Assembly (NCBI GenBank): GCA_036874045.1
Contig: JAZBRI010000011.1
Span: 10,732,501 to 10,796,500 of the forward strand
DNA: 64,000 bases
Direction of reading: 5' to 3'
Source: Cymodocea nodosa
Lineage: Eukaryota > Streptophyta > Magnoliopsida > Alismatales > Cymodoceaceae
Notes under the pieces: generated by a model
The model's input: the letters and a program-made list of their open reading frames with translations, nothing else
What the model was told of the DNA's origin: nothing
The model's database searches: none
Shown: positions 9,471 through 20,500 of the stretch, one piece after another
How positions within the stretch are numbered: the first letter of the stretch is position 1
Layout: every line of letters starts with the position of its first letter
Translations under genes and position numbers: made by a program

Positions 9471-11760
9471 ATTTGTTAGAGGAGGAAGTCCAGGTAGCCC
9501 CAACATTTATGGGGTGCAAAGTTGAATCATTCCCTGTTTAAGTATTTGGGTCTAACACTATCAGGCCAAGGACTAAAGATTGGTGGCTTATGATTGATCG
9601 TTTTGAGTAGCAGTTATCTAATTAGGTGGGCCATTTTTTGTTGTTTAAAGGTAAGCTTACTTTGGTTGTGTTCTTGTTCAGTTTACTAATCATTATTTTT
9701 CTTCAGAATCCCTTTAAAGGTAGTGCAAAATCTAGATAGAATTGTATGCCTGTTTTTGTGGAGAAGCAAAAAAGGCAGGATTTAGTCTCTAAGTGATCTC
9801 ATGGACCTAAATTTGTAGACCAAATTGGAAAGGAGGTTCTACTTGGTAAATGGTTATGGTACCATTAAGTTAGATTGTTGTTATCAACTGAATTGGTTAC
9901 AGGAAAATGCTATGGGGATGGAGAGAGGGGGTGGTGAAGAGGGTGATCAAAGAGGGTAACTAGCCTTTGGACAGGAGTTTTGGAGGTGGAGAAGAAAGTG
10001 AGAACAGGTTCAAGGGTTCTTGGTGTTATTATCTATTGCATCTTCCACCTAGACAACGTTGTTAAGGAAAATGGTAATACTAATGTGAGGACCTACAAAA
10101 TCGTCTGAGGTGAAAGACAACAATAAGGTGATAGCTTGATTGAAGTGAGGCAACAATAATTTGTTAAATATTAAAAAATAATATTCTACATTAATTATTA
10201 TGAGAACCAATTTTTATACTATTTGAAGTTTTCAAAACATAAAAAGGCAATATTACAAGTCTGCAATATATGCAAGGTAAATCATAAACTCCTAGTCTTA
10301 TGATGTTCAATTTAACCATTAATGTAATATTATAAATCAATAAAAGAGCTACAAAAGTTATCTCATCAACTCCATTAATGATGGACACCCCTGTACAATA
10401 TAACAAGTTAATGACCAGAAAAAAAATCAAAAAATTCTCACTAAAATGAGAAGAAAATAAAAAAGAAGCAAGATTTCATTGGAGTCAAGTTTATGTTGTC
10501 ATCAGAAACCTATCAAAACCTTGAATCTTTGATGTTGTGGTTGGGAGGAGTTTTCATTGGAGGAGTCACCAATTTTAGGGAGTTACTGATGGGAGAATGG
10601 ATGATGCCAAAAGAATAGGTAGGCATTAGAAGAGGAAAGTTGAGGAAGAGAAGAGAATGTGGAAGAAAATACTACTAAAGAGTTGTTAACGAGTTAGGAT
10701 TGTTTGTTGGTGACACTCACGAACTAAGAGACACGAGATTTACAATGTCTCTTTGAGTTTTTTTTCATCTTAATCGAGTAAAGTGACCCATTTACCTGCC
10801 TTGATCTAGGTGATCAGTTAAACCAAAGGCTAGAGGCACAAAGGTGATAGAATGGCAAGCATCTTGCATCGCTTGATTAAGGAGGTTGCCAAACTTGTTC
10901 CTAAGGTGAGAGGGCTAAAAAATGCTGTCTGCTGACCCTAGGAGATCGTCCTGGCAACATTGCACCTAGATGAATGTTGCTGAGGGGTTTTAGCATTTCA
11001 AGGCAAGGATAGTGTTGGATGTTTGATTTAGAAGGAACCATAGTGACATGGAAGTAACGACCTTTGGTAGTCTTCTTCTTTCTTACCTTCACACTTGTGG
11101 CTCACTTATTATTTTTGCAGATCATCCCTTTCAGGTATGTTGGGAGTGATGATGGCACTTTCTTGATCAAATCACTGCTTTGAATTTTGACCTATAGTGG
11201 GGTGTAGAAGAAAGCTTGGAAGTTTATTTAGACCTCTTGGATCCTGTCCAAGGTCCAGTTTTTGCATGAAAGGTGTGGCACAATGGGGTACCTACAGAGA
11301 GTTTCCTGCAAAAAGCATGGTTTCCATTTGGCTAGCATATGCAAGTTCTACTACGAACAGGAGGAGACATGTTGGCAGTTATTGCTTACATGTCTGACCA
11401 TTAGGAGTTGTTGGGAGAGGTTGCTCGGCCCCAAAGTCCTTAGGTTGGAGGAGAGAGATATTTTAGAAGCTTTGGCCATCAAAAGGTGGTTTTGAGAGGG
11501 ATAGAAAGAGAGTGTAAGGTGTCATTCCACATGCTATCTGGTGGTGGAGATGGCTAGAGAGAAATAGCAAGGTATTCTGTGGTATTACTCATGATGAAGC
11601 TCATTTTAAATTCAAAGTTGTGGGCTTTGTAGTTGAATGGAGGAGTCGATGATGAGATGTTGGTGTCCTTTTAAGGTGGAGATCATGGCTTGGTTTGAAA
11701 GTCTAGTGACTCTTTGAGTGAAACTATTCCTTTTGTAGGGAGCAGATGATCTTGTTTTGT
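9471..11760 (+). mobile_element. LINE (non-LTR retrotransposon) relic
   Basis: Two separated coding remnants. Near 9520-9890 the RT end reads like CKVESFPV-LGLPLSGQ, then GKEVLLGKWLWY. At 11225-11560 the zf-RVT-type region reads KVQFLHERCGTMGY, CKFYYEQEETCWQLLLTC and SCWERLLG. These blocks occur in this order at the 3' end of plant L1-type LINE ORF2. 9960-11150 between them has no recognised coding sequence and may be decayed ORF2 or an insertion. An A-rich end appears near 11934. Frameshifts are frequent. The 5' part (ORF1, endonuclease) is absent. Confidence 0.6.
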
Positions 11761-12710
11761 ATCACTGTTGTTTTCTCTTCCTTTTCAGCCTGTCCTATAT
11801 TTCTTTTCCCTTTTTTGTGGGTTTCCTATTTGAAACCCTCTTTTCCTGGTTTTTTTGTTTTGGTTTTAGTCTTCCGAACGCTTGTGTAAGCCTCTGATTT
11901 TACCTTTCTAATATATTTACCCTTTATTGCCACAGAAAAAATGAAAACGATATGGAGAAACAGAAATGTAAATTAAACTAGAACCTTGGTATTCCAATAT
12001 CGTGGAGAGGCATATCATCTAAAAATGGAAATTTGTAGATGTGGTAAGTCAAATTGAGTGAGAGAAGCATAGGACTTTATTTAAATTATTAAAATACTAA
12101 CATAGTGGATCATCTAGATTTCTTGTTGGAGGTGGTTCTCTATCTTTCCTTGTGGTATCTTGTCAAGAAAATACTTTGGCTTGCCCATGCTCATTGTAAC
12201 AAAATTCTTTACTAGGTACTTCTTTGTCTCATAGACTAACCACAGTACAATTGTGCAACTGATTGATCTTCAATTCAGCAATACTTGTTTTAATTTTCTG
12301 TTTTATGGATAATGTTCAGCAAGCATTTTAACCGTAATTTTTTTTCTGTTGTAACTGTCAGATTAAACAGATTCTTCATTGATCTTACAAGTTCATAAGT
12401 TGGACTTATTGAGACATACGCATGGATTTTGTCCTTATTTTGGTCAATAAGGAAAAAATGCAAATGTCTAACATGCAAATTTAACCAGCATATTACTTTA
12501 TATAGTGCTGCAATATGCTAAACATAAAATTGTAGTCTTGTGGATGTGATGATATCTACATGGAACATAAGGATTATGAACTTGATTGAAAAGTGGTTGT
12601 ACATATTACGTAGTAGAACATAACCGTGTGATATGACATGCACATGTTTTCAACTAAAATGTAACCTGATCTACCAACTGATGTGGTTTTCGTTGAAACC
12701 TTTCTTCCAG
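11761..12710 (+). other. Probable intron of the RAD52-like gene with a Copia relic
   Basis: No coding exon is recognised. 12167-12232 carries a 66-bp Copia RT relic. The end is a good plant 3' splice site, TTTCTTCCAG at 12701-12710. The rest is ordinary AT-rich sequence. Confidence 0.5.
12167..12232 (-). mobile_element. Short Copia RT relic shared with GIF intron 1
   Basis: On the minus strand it reads a KYLVKNF / SMGKPKYFLG-like RT segment. It is nearly identical to 22176-22241, with one mismatch over about 60 bp. Both copies are minus strand. Confidence 0.65.
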
Positions 12711-13142
12711 GCTGGTGTGGAGAAATCCGTGATGTTGTTTTCTCGGAGAAGGAAACTGTCACTGTTGTCTATCGGATTACCGTACGGGGCATTGACGGTG
12801 AGGTAATTTATTTTCCCAACCTGTTCAATAATTTTGTCGGAAACTTGGTTTTACCCCACTGGCCACTGAGTATCTATCTTATTGACTAGTACCTTTCAAT
12901 GTTGCTGGCATGCGAAAAATACCCTTGAAGTATGATATACTTTTATTCTTGTGAAGTCCATTACTTGTATAATTTTTATTTTGGCGTTGGTACAGGCATA
13001 TCGCGAGTCAACCGGGACAGTATCCTTAAGAGATCCCGAAATTGAAGACCCCGTTGCTGCAGCTGAAGAAATTGCATTCTGCAGAACTTCTGCACGTTTT
13101 GGTCTTGGCTTGTATTTGTATCAAGATGATCAGCCGCAGTAG
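12711..13142 (+). CDS. RAD52-2: RAD52-like single-strand DNA-binding/annealing protein, last two exons
   Basis: Exons 12711-12802 and 12996-13142 have canonical splice signals: TTCCAG before, GAG|GTAATT at the donor and GGTACAG at the acceptor. They encode about 79 residues: GWCGEIRDVVFS, VTVVYRITVRG, RESTGTVSL, EDPVAAAEEIAF and ARFGLGLYLY. This is the C-terminal half of plant RAD52-type organelle proteins, closest in memory to the plastid RAD52-2. These anneal single-stranded DNA in recombination and also affect organelle intron splicing. The first exon here starts in the middle of a Gly codon, so an upstream exon must end in G. I could not find upstream exons back to 1100. Either a very long TE-filled intron precedes it or this is a 5'-truncated copy. 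The coding sequence in view is undamaged. Confidence 0.8.
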
Positions 13143-14239
13143 AGAATGTTATTAGAGTATGCAGGGCTTCAGCCGGTTCTCCATCTTACCCACGCACAAT
13201 GTGAAGAACGTAGCGATAAAAGGGGCGTTTGTTTGTCTCGAAATCGTAATCAAGTTAAACAAAAGTTGCAGAACGGAATTCCGTCTTTAGGTGTGCAACA
13301 TCCTATATCTAGTGAATGTAAAAATTCGTATGCTTTTCCGTTAGGATAATATGATGCTTTTCTAGGATTGTGGCTTTTGATAAGGACATTCTCTTAAATC
13401 AGTTTTGGTATTTTGTTTTATGAATGTTAACCACTCGTGATCTGATTGCTCTCGATCAGGTCCTACAATCCCACCGAAATTATGTTCAATAAAACGTCCC
13501 TGCTGGAATGTTAACCAGCGTAGTTTCCTGGTGGTGCAAATCCAACGATCAATGTGACTCGAGTGTTAATTGTAATGAACGGTGGAGATCATGCAATCTT
13601 GCGTGTTTTTCACACGGCGAGCGGGAATACGTGGATCTTTCACGAACACCGACTGCTTGGGCCTCCGTTCACCCAATTCACACGCTCCACGTAGGCACGT
13701 ACACAGATGAAGACGCCGACGCGAGAACGTACCCAATACTCAGCGTGAGATTTTTCTTTTCATATCTGATTGCTCCAGTTTAGATTACAATATTCTGCAA
13801 AATGTTTTCTAAGATATTTTTCCTATTTTAAAATGATTGAAGCTGAAGGTATTTTTAATTGACATTTACCAAGTCTGAAGTTTTAGAAATATAGTGGTAA
13901 ATTAGTGGCCTTTTTTAGTATTCTACTTGCCTTTTCAAAATAGATGGGTTCCTTTGAGATAAATGGTCGACATCTCCTATTGTAAATCTTAAATCCAAAA
14001 TCTTAAAACCCTAACCTTAACGGAAGACACTGGTGAATGGTGGTCGATAATGGCCGAAGACGATGAAGGCATGGTCGGCTGTTAAAATTCAAGGACATTC
14101 TTGCGACTAATAATGAAAATCACATCATCACTATCATCATCAACGGATAACATAGTTGATCTTCCCTTCAAAGAAAGTACTTAGATTCAAATCTAAACAA
14201 AAATGTCACACATAAGAAAAATGAGAATTAGAGCATCAG
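13143..14239. other. 3' flanks of the RAD52-like and GIF genes
   Basis: Convergent intergenic region. An AATAAA at 13489-13494 could serve the RAD52-like transcript. 13500-13740 is less AT-rich but has no recognisable protein. The GIF 3' untranslated region probably covers the part just below 14240. Confidence 0.5.
13489..13494 (+). terminator. Candidate poly(A) signal for the RAD52-like gene
   Basis: AATAAA about 350 bp after the stop codon, in TTCAATAAAACG. It is a plausible plant near-upstream element; no transcript support is available here. Confidence 0.4.
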
Positions 14240-14599
14240 TTATTTCTCAACGTCACCGGCCTTTTGCTCTGTAACTGAATTGCGATGGCCATCCAGAGAA
14301 GATGACTCCATGACGCCGGCATTCCCTCGCCCATCAAATGAACTGCCCGGACCTCCGTGCACAAACTCATGCGGACTAGAAGCAGGTGGCCTATTGCCTC
14401 CAAGAGATCCTTCAGTATTAATTACATGAACACCATTGTTAACTGCCGGCATGCCCATATGACCTTGGGTGGGTAGAATTTGGGGATGACTCATCTGATG
14501 ATGGGGTGTTTGTTCCTGGTATTGTTGGGGGGTGAACTGTTGAGAAGAACCTCTTGGGGAAAAATTGGCCTGTGGCTGCATGTACTGGACGGCTTGTTG
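14240..14599 (-). other. GIF: GIF exon 4 (residues 86-204 and stop)
   Basis: Encodes the Gln-, Ser- and Gly-rich C-terminal half. It starts right after ATTCAG with CAACAAGCC and ends with TAA at 14242-14240. An in-frame ATG just upstream lies in the intron and is not a start. Confidence 0.88.
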
Positions 14600-17500
14600 C
14601 TGAATAGTCATCCAAATATATATATATATATATATATAATTTGTAAGCAACATATCGAGAATCAATCTGTGAAAAGGAAATTATAAAAATGCCAAACCTG
14701 AGGTCGTGGTGCAGCTATTTGTGATTGGGCATCTGCAATTGCAGCTAGATACAAGAGATTATTTTGGAGCCTAGCTTGGTACCTAATCAGGAAATCATCC
14801 AGAATCATCATTTGCATGTAGCAACCGCCAAATAGCATCTATAAATTGAGAGATTGAAAATAAATTTTTGACTTCCAGGAAGTTACGGTAAGCAAAAGAT
14901 ATTGGACAGAAGACCTAGATGGAATAAAAGAAAATACTCTAGCGATGATTTTCCATTTGGAAACTAATGGGAAGATAGTTACATGAGCATAAATCACACA
15001 ATCCTGATCAACCACACGAGTTCAGTAGATATTCTTGTGACGATATAGCCAAACATACAATTTATCAATATGGTAATAAACAATGCAAGGCATATATACA
15101 GAAAATCAAGATTTTTATGGTGCCCACTTTGGCACCGCATAAATGATGCCAAGGCGCCAATGTGGAAATAGGAGATGACCATGAGCAAGGACCGCAGCAA
15201 GAATAGGCTTTTTTTAGTATTATTTTATTTATTTGTATATGGTTATATGAGTATGTTAAAATCCATTTACCTAACATCCATATATACTTAACATAAAAGT
15301 TAAAGTACAACTAAAAACCCTAAATCTCATTTTCCCACTTCTCTCCCTTCCCCTCCCGCAATGGACAAATGAGATTCAATGAGCATTCAACAAAAGATAC
15401 ATTTTCAGGTATTTATGTAATATTATTACTCCTATTCAAACGCTATATTTTACTCTAACTTGCAATTATCAATGCATGGTATGTTTCTAGTGTAATTAAT
15501 GTTCAAAAAGTAAAATAAATTATTTGTACATGTGTATTATTGATTAGTTTAGTTTCATGCCAAAATTTTTAGTTTTTGAGTATTTTTTGTGAACTTTTTT
15601 GATTTTTACAAACTTCCATCAATATTTCAATCGAAATCCAAAAGCCTTGATTTTTTTTGAAGGATCAATGTTAAACACAACATGCACATTGAAAACCTTG
15701 ATTTTTGTTTGAAAGTCAATTTTTGTAATATTTAAACTTTTTGTAAGTACGTTGAAGTGTACGAGTTTCATATATAGTGCTTTGTTAAACTTCAAAACAC
15801 TATGAAACAATACTTGGATTTCATTCATACCATCCTTCTAACAACAATTTATTTATTTTCCTAAATAATCAATATCTCTAATTAGGAAATAACCTCTTCA
15901 TCTGATGCTGGGGTTTGGTGCTACAGTAAGAATGCTCCATTAGGACCTGGAAATCAGGGTTTGCAAACTCTAAGAAACAGAAATTCCACCTACAAAAGTA
16001 AGGCAGTGTGCAACTGGATTCTTCCTAAACTCCATATTACCAAGCACCTCTTGTTTTAGACAGTTGGATTTGCCCCAATGAAATAGCTGTGGAAATCTTG
16101 CACACTAAGTTTACTTTTTTATCAAAATCTCCCACATGGTATGACTTATTAATTATAATAAAAAATTTCTCTCCCACCCTTTCCTTCTTTATCTTCTCCT
16201 CCACAACAAACCCATTGAACTACCTACCTCTCATTACTCCATACCACCAGTTATCCTTCCTCTGCTTCTACAATAGTGAACCCTTAGTTTTTCAATATTA
16301 AGGTAGGTAGGCCACCACTGCAAGGGGTTAGACCTAATTGAGTTTTTAGAACCTACGATTGGGTCCCACAACACTGTTACATTATCAGTGGACTTTCAAA
16401 GTTCAATCACTAAGTGGTGTTTGTGTTACCAAGAAAGCCAAGAAATAGAAACTTTAGAAAGTTTTCATAACTTTCTTGGTGTTTGTGCCATTAAGGAAAG
16501 TTGAGAATAAATTCTCAACTTTTCTAGGTATAAAGAAAACATTTCCCAACTTTTAGATCGTCGGCAATCTGAAAGTTTTTGACACACATGGTAATCTCTG
16601 GAACTTTGCCCAATCTCACATGCCCATGCGATGCTGAATCTCCTCTAGCCAATCTCACTTGCAATAACCACACGACGACAATTAATGGTACACCTGCAAT
16701 GCAAGATAGCCCCCAATCTCCTCTGCCTGTGACACACAGGAATGCAATGGAGTTCTGTATTTGTATTGTGTGGTTCGTGGTGCTCTATATTGTAATCAAA
16801 CTCTTTTGTCGAGTACTTCAAGATGTGTTATACAGAGTTGGTCGATGATGATGAAGAAGACGAAATCGACACCCTCACCTTACAAACAAACCATGTATTG
16901 ACCCTTGAATAGCTTTGCAAGGATGTTGGGATCGCATTGGTCGCATTGCCCACATTCGTCTACAATGACACCACAACAATAACACTTGTGGAGTGCACAA
17001 TCTACCTAAACACGTGGAGGGAGGGGGAGAGGGGGAGGATGCTGCCCAATTGCAACCATAGTTTCCACCTCAGGTGCATTGACAAGTGGCTCTAATCACA
17101 ATACACTTGTCCTCTTTGTCAACACTTCACCCTATCTCCTCCAACACCGTCAGGAATCGTTATGGACATTTGAACCGGGAAGGGTGTGGCCGCTAGACCA
17201 AGATGATTGTCGATAACACAATTCTCGAAAATGAAAGACTTTTTAAATCTTTTTTTCTTTAATTTGTATTTTTCTCTGTGCCAATTTCTATCCAAACCAT
17301 ACCACTTTATAATTAATTTATTGAATCTCTTGATTTAAGAGTCTGTTGTGAAATATTTTAAATATTCAGACATGAATTTGTATTTAAATAATTCAATTTA
17401 CTTGTAAATTACCATCTATCCTTGATTTATACTTTTTAAAATTTATGATCATAAATAATTAAAATAAATGATTTGTGATTTCCATATGTCAAATCACAAA

Positions 17501-20500
17501 AAGAATAAGACAAAATGTCTAAATAATTTGTTTAAATTTCAAATATGTATTATAAGTAAATTAAGAATAAAATTTCAACAAATAAAATTAAGAATAAAAT
17601 TTCAACCGCTCATTTTTTTGTATTTTTATTATATTTTTGTATTTGAATAATTCTATTTAAATACTTTTTTTAAATTTCAATTATGTATTATAATTTAATT
17701 ATTAAAAATTCATGATTTATTATAACTTTAATAATATTCATATTATAATTTAAGTTAATAATTAAAAACTTAAACTTTACAATTTTCCTAAGTTTCTGTC
17801 AATGACAAATACTTTGAAATATGACATTCTTGACTTTCTATTTTTTAATTTTCTACCATTTCCGACTGTGCACAAATGGGACTTAAGACAAGGGCTGGGA
17901 TGTGTACATGTGGGGCAGTTTAGGCTTGACCTAATTTCAAGAGGTTTGTGTTCAAGAATCTCAAGATGGAGTATGATCTCACTTGTTGCCCCATTATTAA
18001 CAACATTGCCATCAAGAAGCAATTTTTCCTTACCAAAGCCAAGGCAATGTTTTGATAAATGTCAACTTTGAGGAAGTGCATGGATGTTCCCCAACACTGG
18101 CCTAGTTATCCCCACCAACAAGGAAAACAGGCCACCTCCCTCGGTTTTGGTGGATAAAACATTAGGAGAGTGTCCATACAGGTAAGAGGGATTTAGAACC
18201 AGAAATGGAATGAAGCATCCATATCGTGGGGCCACGGCACCAGGGTGGTAACTAGGTCATCTGGTTGCCTATGTGGCACCTAGGCCGTAAAAACTGCACC
18301 TATTTTCATTTTTGTATATTTTCAGTGCCTATTCAGATTTAAACATAACAATATACTCTATTACATAATAAAAAATTCACCAACGAAGAAGTAAACAAAA
18401 AAAAGATGCTTAGTTAAATCAAATAGAAAGCAAATTAATCTTAAAAGTTTAAACAATAATCAGTAAGTACCAAAAACTAAACAACTAGAAAGTTCTTCAA
18501 GAAAAAAGAGAGCAAAGAAATAACACATCAATATTCAAATATCAAATATTGGTTCAAAAGCCCAACACTACAATACTTAGCATGGTACAAGAAAGAAGAC
18601 AAAAATGAAATTTTTTGTCTAAAACTCTCAAACAAATCAACATTGGAAATTCTAAACAAATGAATGAAAAACAATGAAACCATGAAATCGAGATATTATC
18701 ATCATAAATTTTTTAACAAAGCACGTCACATCAAACATGGGATACTAATTATACTGATAGCTTACATAATCATGGGAAATAGAATGTAAATAATATTAGC
18801 TTGCAATCAGAAAAAATGAAGAAGATAGAAAAAATCATATAATATTAGCTTGTAAAATAGGAAAATAATAGTAGCTTGCAAAACAACAACAAAGCAAAAA
18901 AAAAAATGTATAATTGGGATTCATGACAAGTGGAATGTATATTATATTACCTTATGCCATGATGCCTACATACAAGATCAATGCCAATAAGAATCTTGTT
19001 TAAGTTGGAAAAGTGAAACATCCTAAACAAATTAACAAAATCTATCCATATATTGAAAAATGAAAAATATAATCCAAAGCAAAAAATAATAAGTCAGAAA
19101 AAAAAAGATGAAAAGCAAACCTGAAGTCACCAGGACCTACCTAATTGCCACCTAGGTGCCTGCCATTGCCACTAAGGATGGTCAATCATCAGAAATGCCT
19201 AGTCATGCTCACACTTTTTGCCATGGCACCTAGGTGCTTGCCATGATAACTGATACATGTTGATTGAAGATGGTTGCCTTCAATCAAACAATCAAGCAAG
19301 AGACCTACAAGGCACATGTTCGGGAGTGGTATCTTGATGATGCAAGAAAAAATCATTGTTTTAAAAGTCAAATAATCCTACAAAAATGCTGTGAAAGCTG
19401 TTTGATATGGGAAATGAAAGATGAGAAGATATACTCTAGAGTGATCAAGTACTCTATGATACTTGGACTGACATAGAATGAAATTACGTACCTATGGATG
19501 GAGAGATTCTCTTAGTGGAATTTGTGAGAACCTTTACTTTGGCTTTAGACTCAGAAACCATACAAGTCCTTTGGTAATCATAAAAAGAATAGGGAAAATT
19601 CTTGGAACTGCTATCTTATCTTGGGGGAATTCGTAAGAACCTCTACGTTGGCTTTAGACTCAATAACCCCATCAAGTCCTTCGGTAATCCAAAAAAGAGG
19701 GATAAAGAAAAATCTTGGAACTACTAACCTATCTTGTATCACACCTACTCTTCCCCACTTGTTGCATGCCTAAGGCAGAGTTCAATGGAGTGATCAACAT
19801 TCCTATGTACTCCTAGATCCCAACAAACCACAAAGGTAATGTTTGGAAAATTTTCTAGAATCAAAATTTCCTTCATAAATCTAAGAAATAATGAAAAGCC
19901 ATGCTATGTGTTTAACATCTCTCTCAATTCAACGATCTAAAATTTGAACACCTAAATATTCCATTTCAACTGGAATATGCATGGTGGTGTTCTTGTCTAG
20001 AAAATTGTTTCATCTCCTAAGTAATGAAAACCACTCCAGGAAAAGAACATGCCCTCTGCTTCATGCTTAGGACCACCTTGTGATAGCACCAATCTAACAT
20101 TCATGACCTCCACAAGAGACCAAGGCTGAAGCAATATCAAGTCTAAGGACAACCAACTCCAAGGTCAAAGCTGGGTTCCCCAACAAAGTAATCTTCAATG
20201 AAGATGAAGTGCCAATAGTAATGGACATGGGTAAAGTCTCCATGAACAATGAGCAGCTTATGAATAACACGAGGTGTGGATCATGAAGTTGTCCTTGAGA
20301 GAAAAGCTTGATGGCACTAAAGTTCAACTAAGAAAGTACTGGAACTAATAAGTTATGTATTCACATCTCACACATAATAAGGGTGGGTTTGGCCCATGGA
20401 GCAATAGTAAAACTATTCCATTATGACACCAAGATCACACGTTTGAATCTCAAGAAGCAATCTCCACATTTATGGAGGTAAGGCTACAATGCTACATACA

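Noticed and set aside
13508-13783. 91-codon plus-strand frame between RAD52-like and GIF
   Set aside because: No motif or splice context; it lies in the expected 3' flank.
20094-20327. 77-codon minus-strand frame in GIF intron 2
   Set aside because: No recognised domain and no splice signals tying it to GIF.
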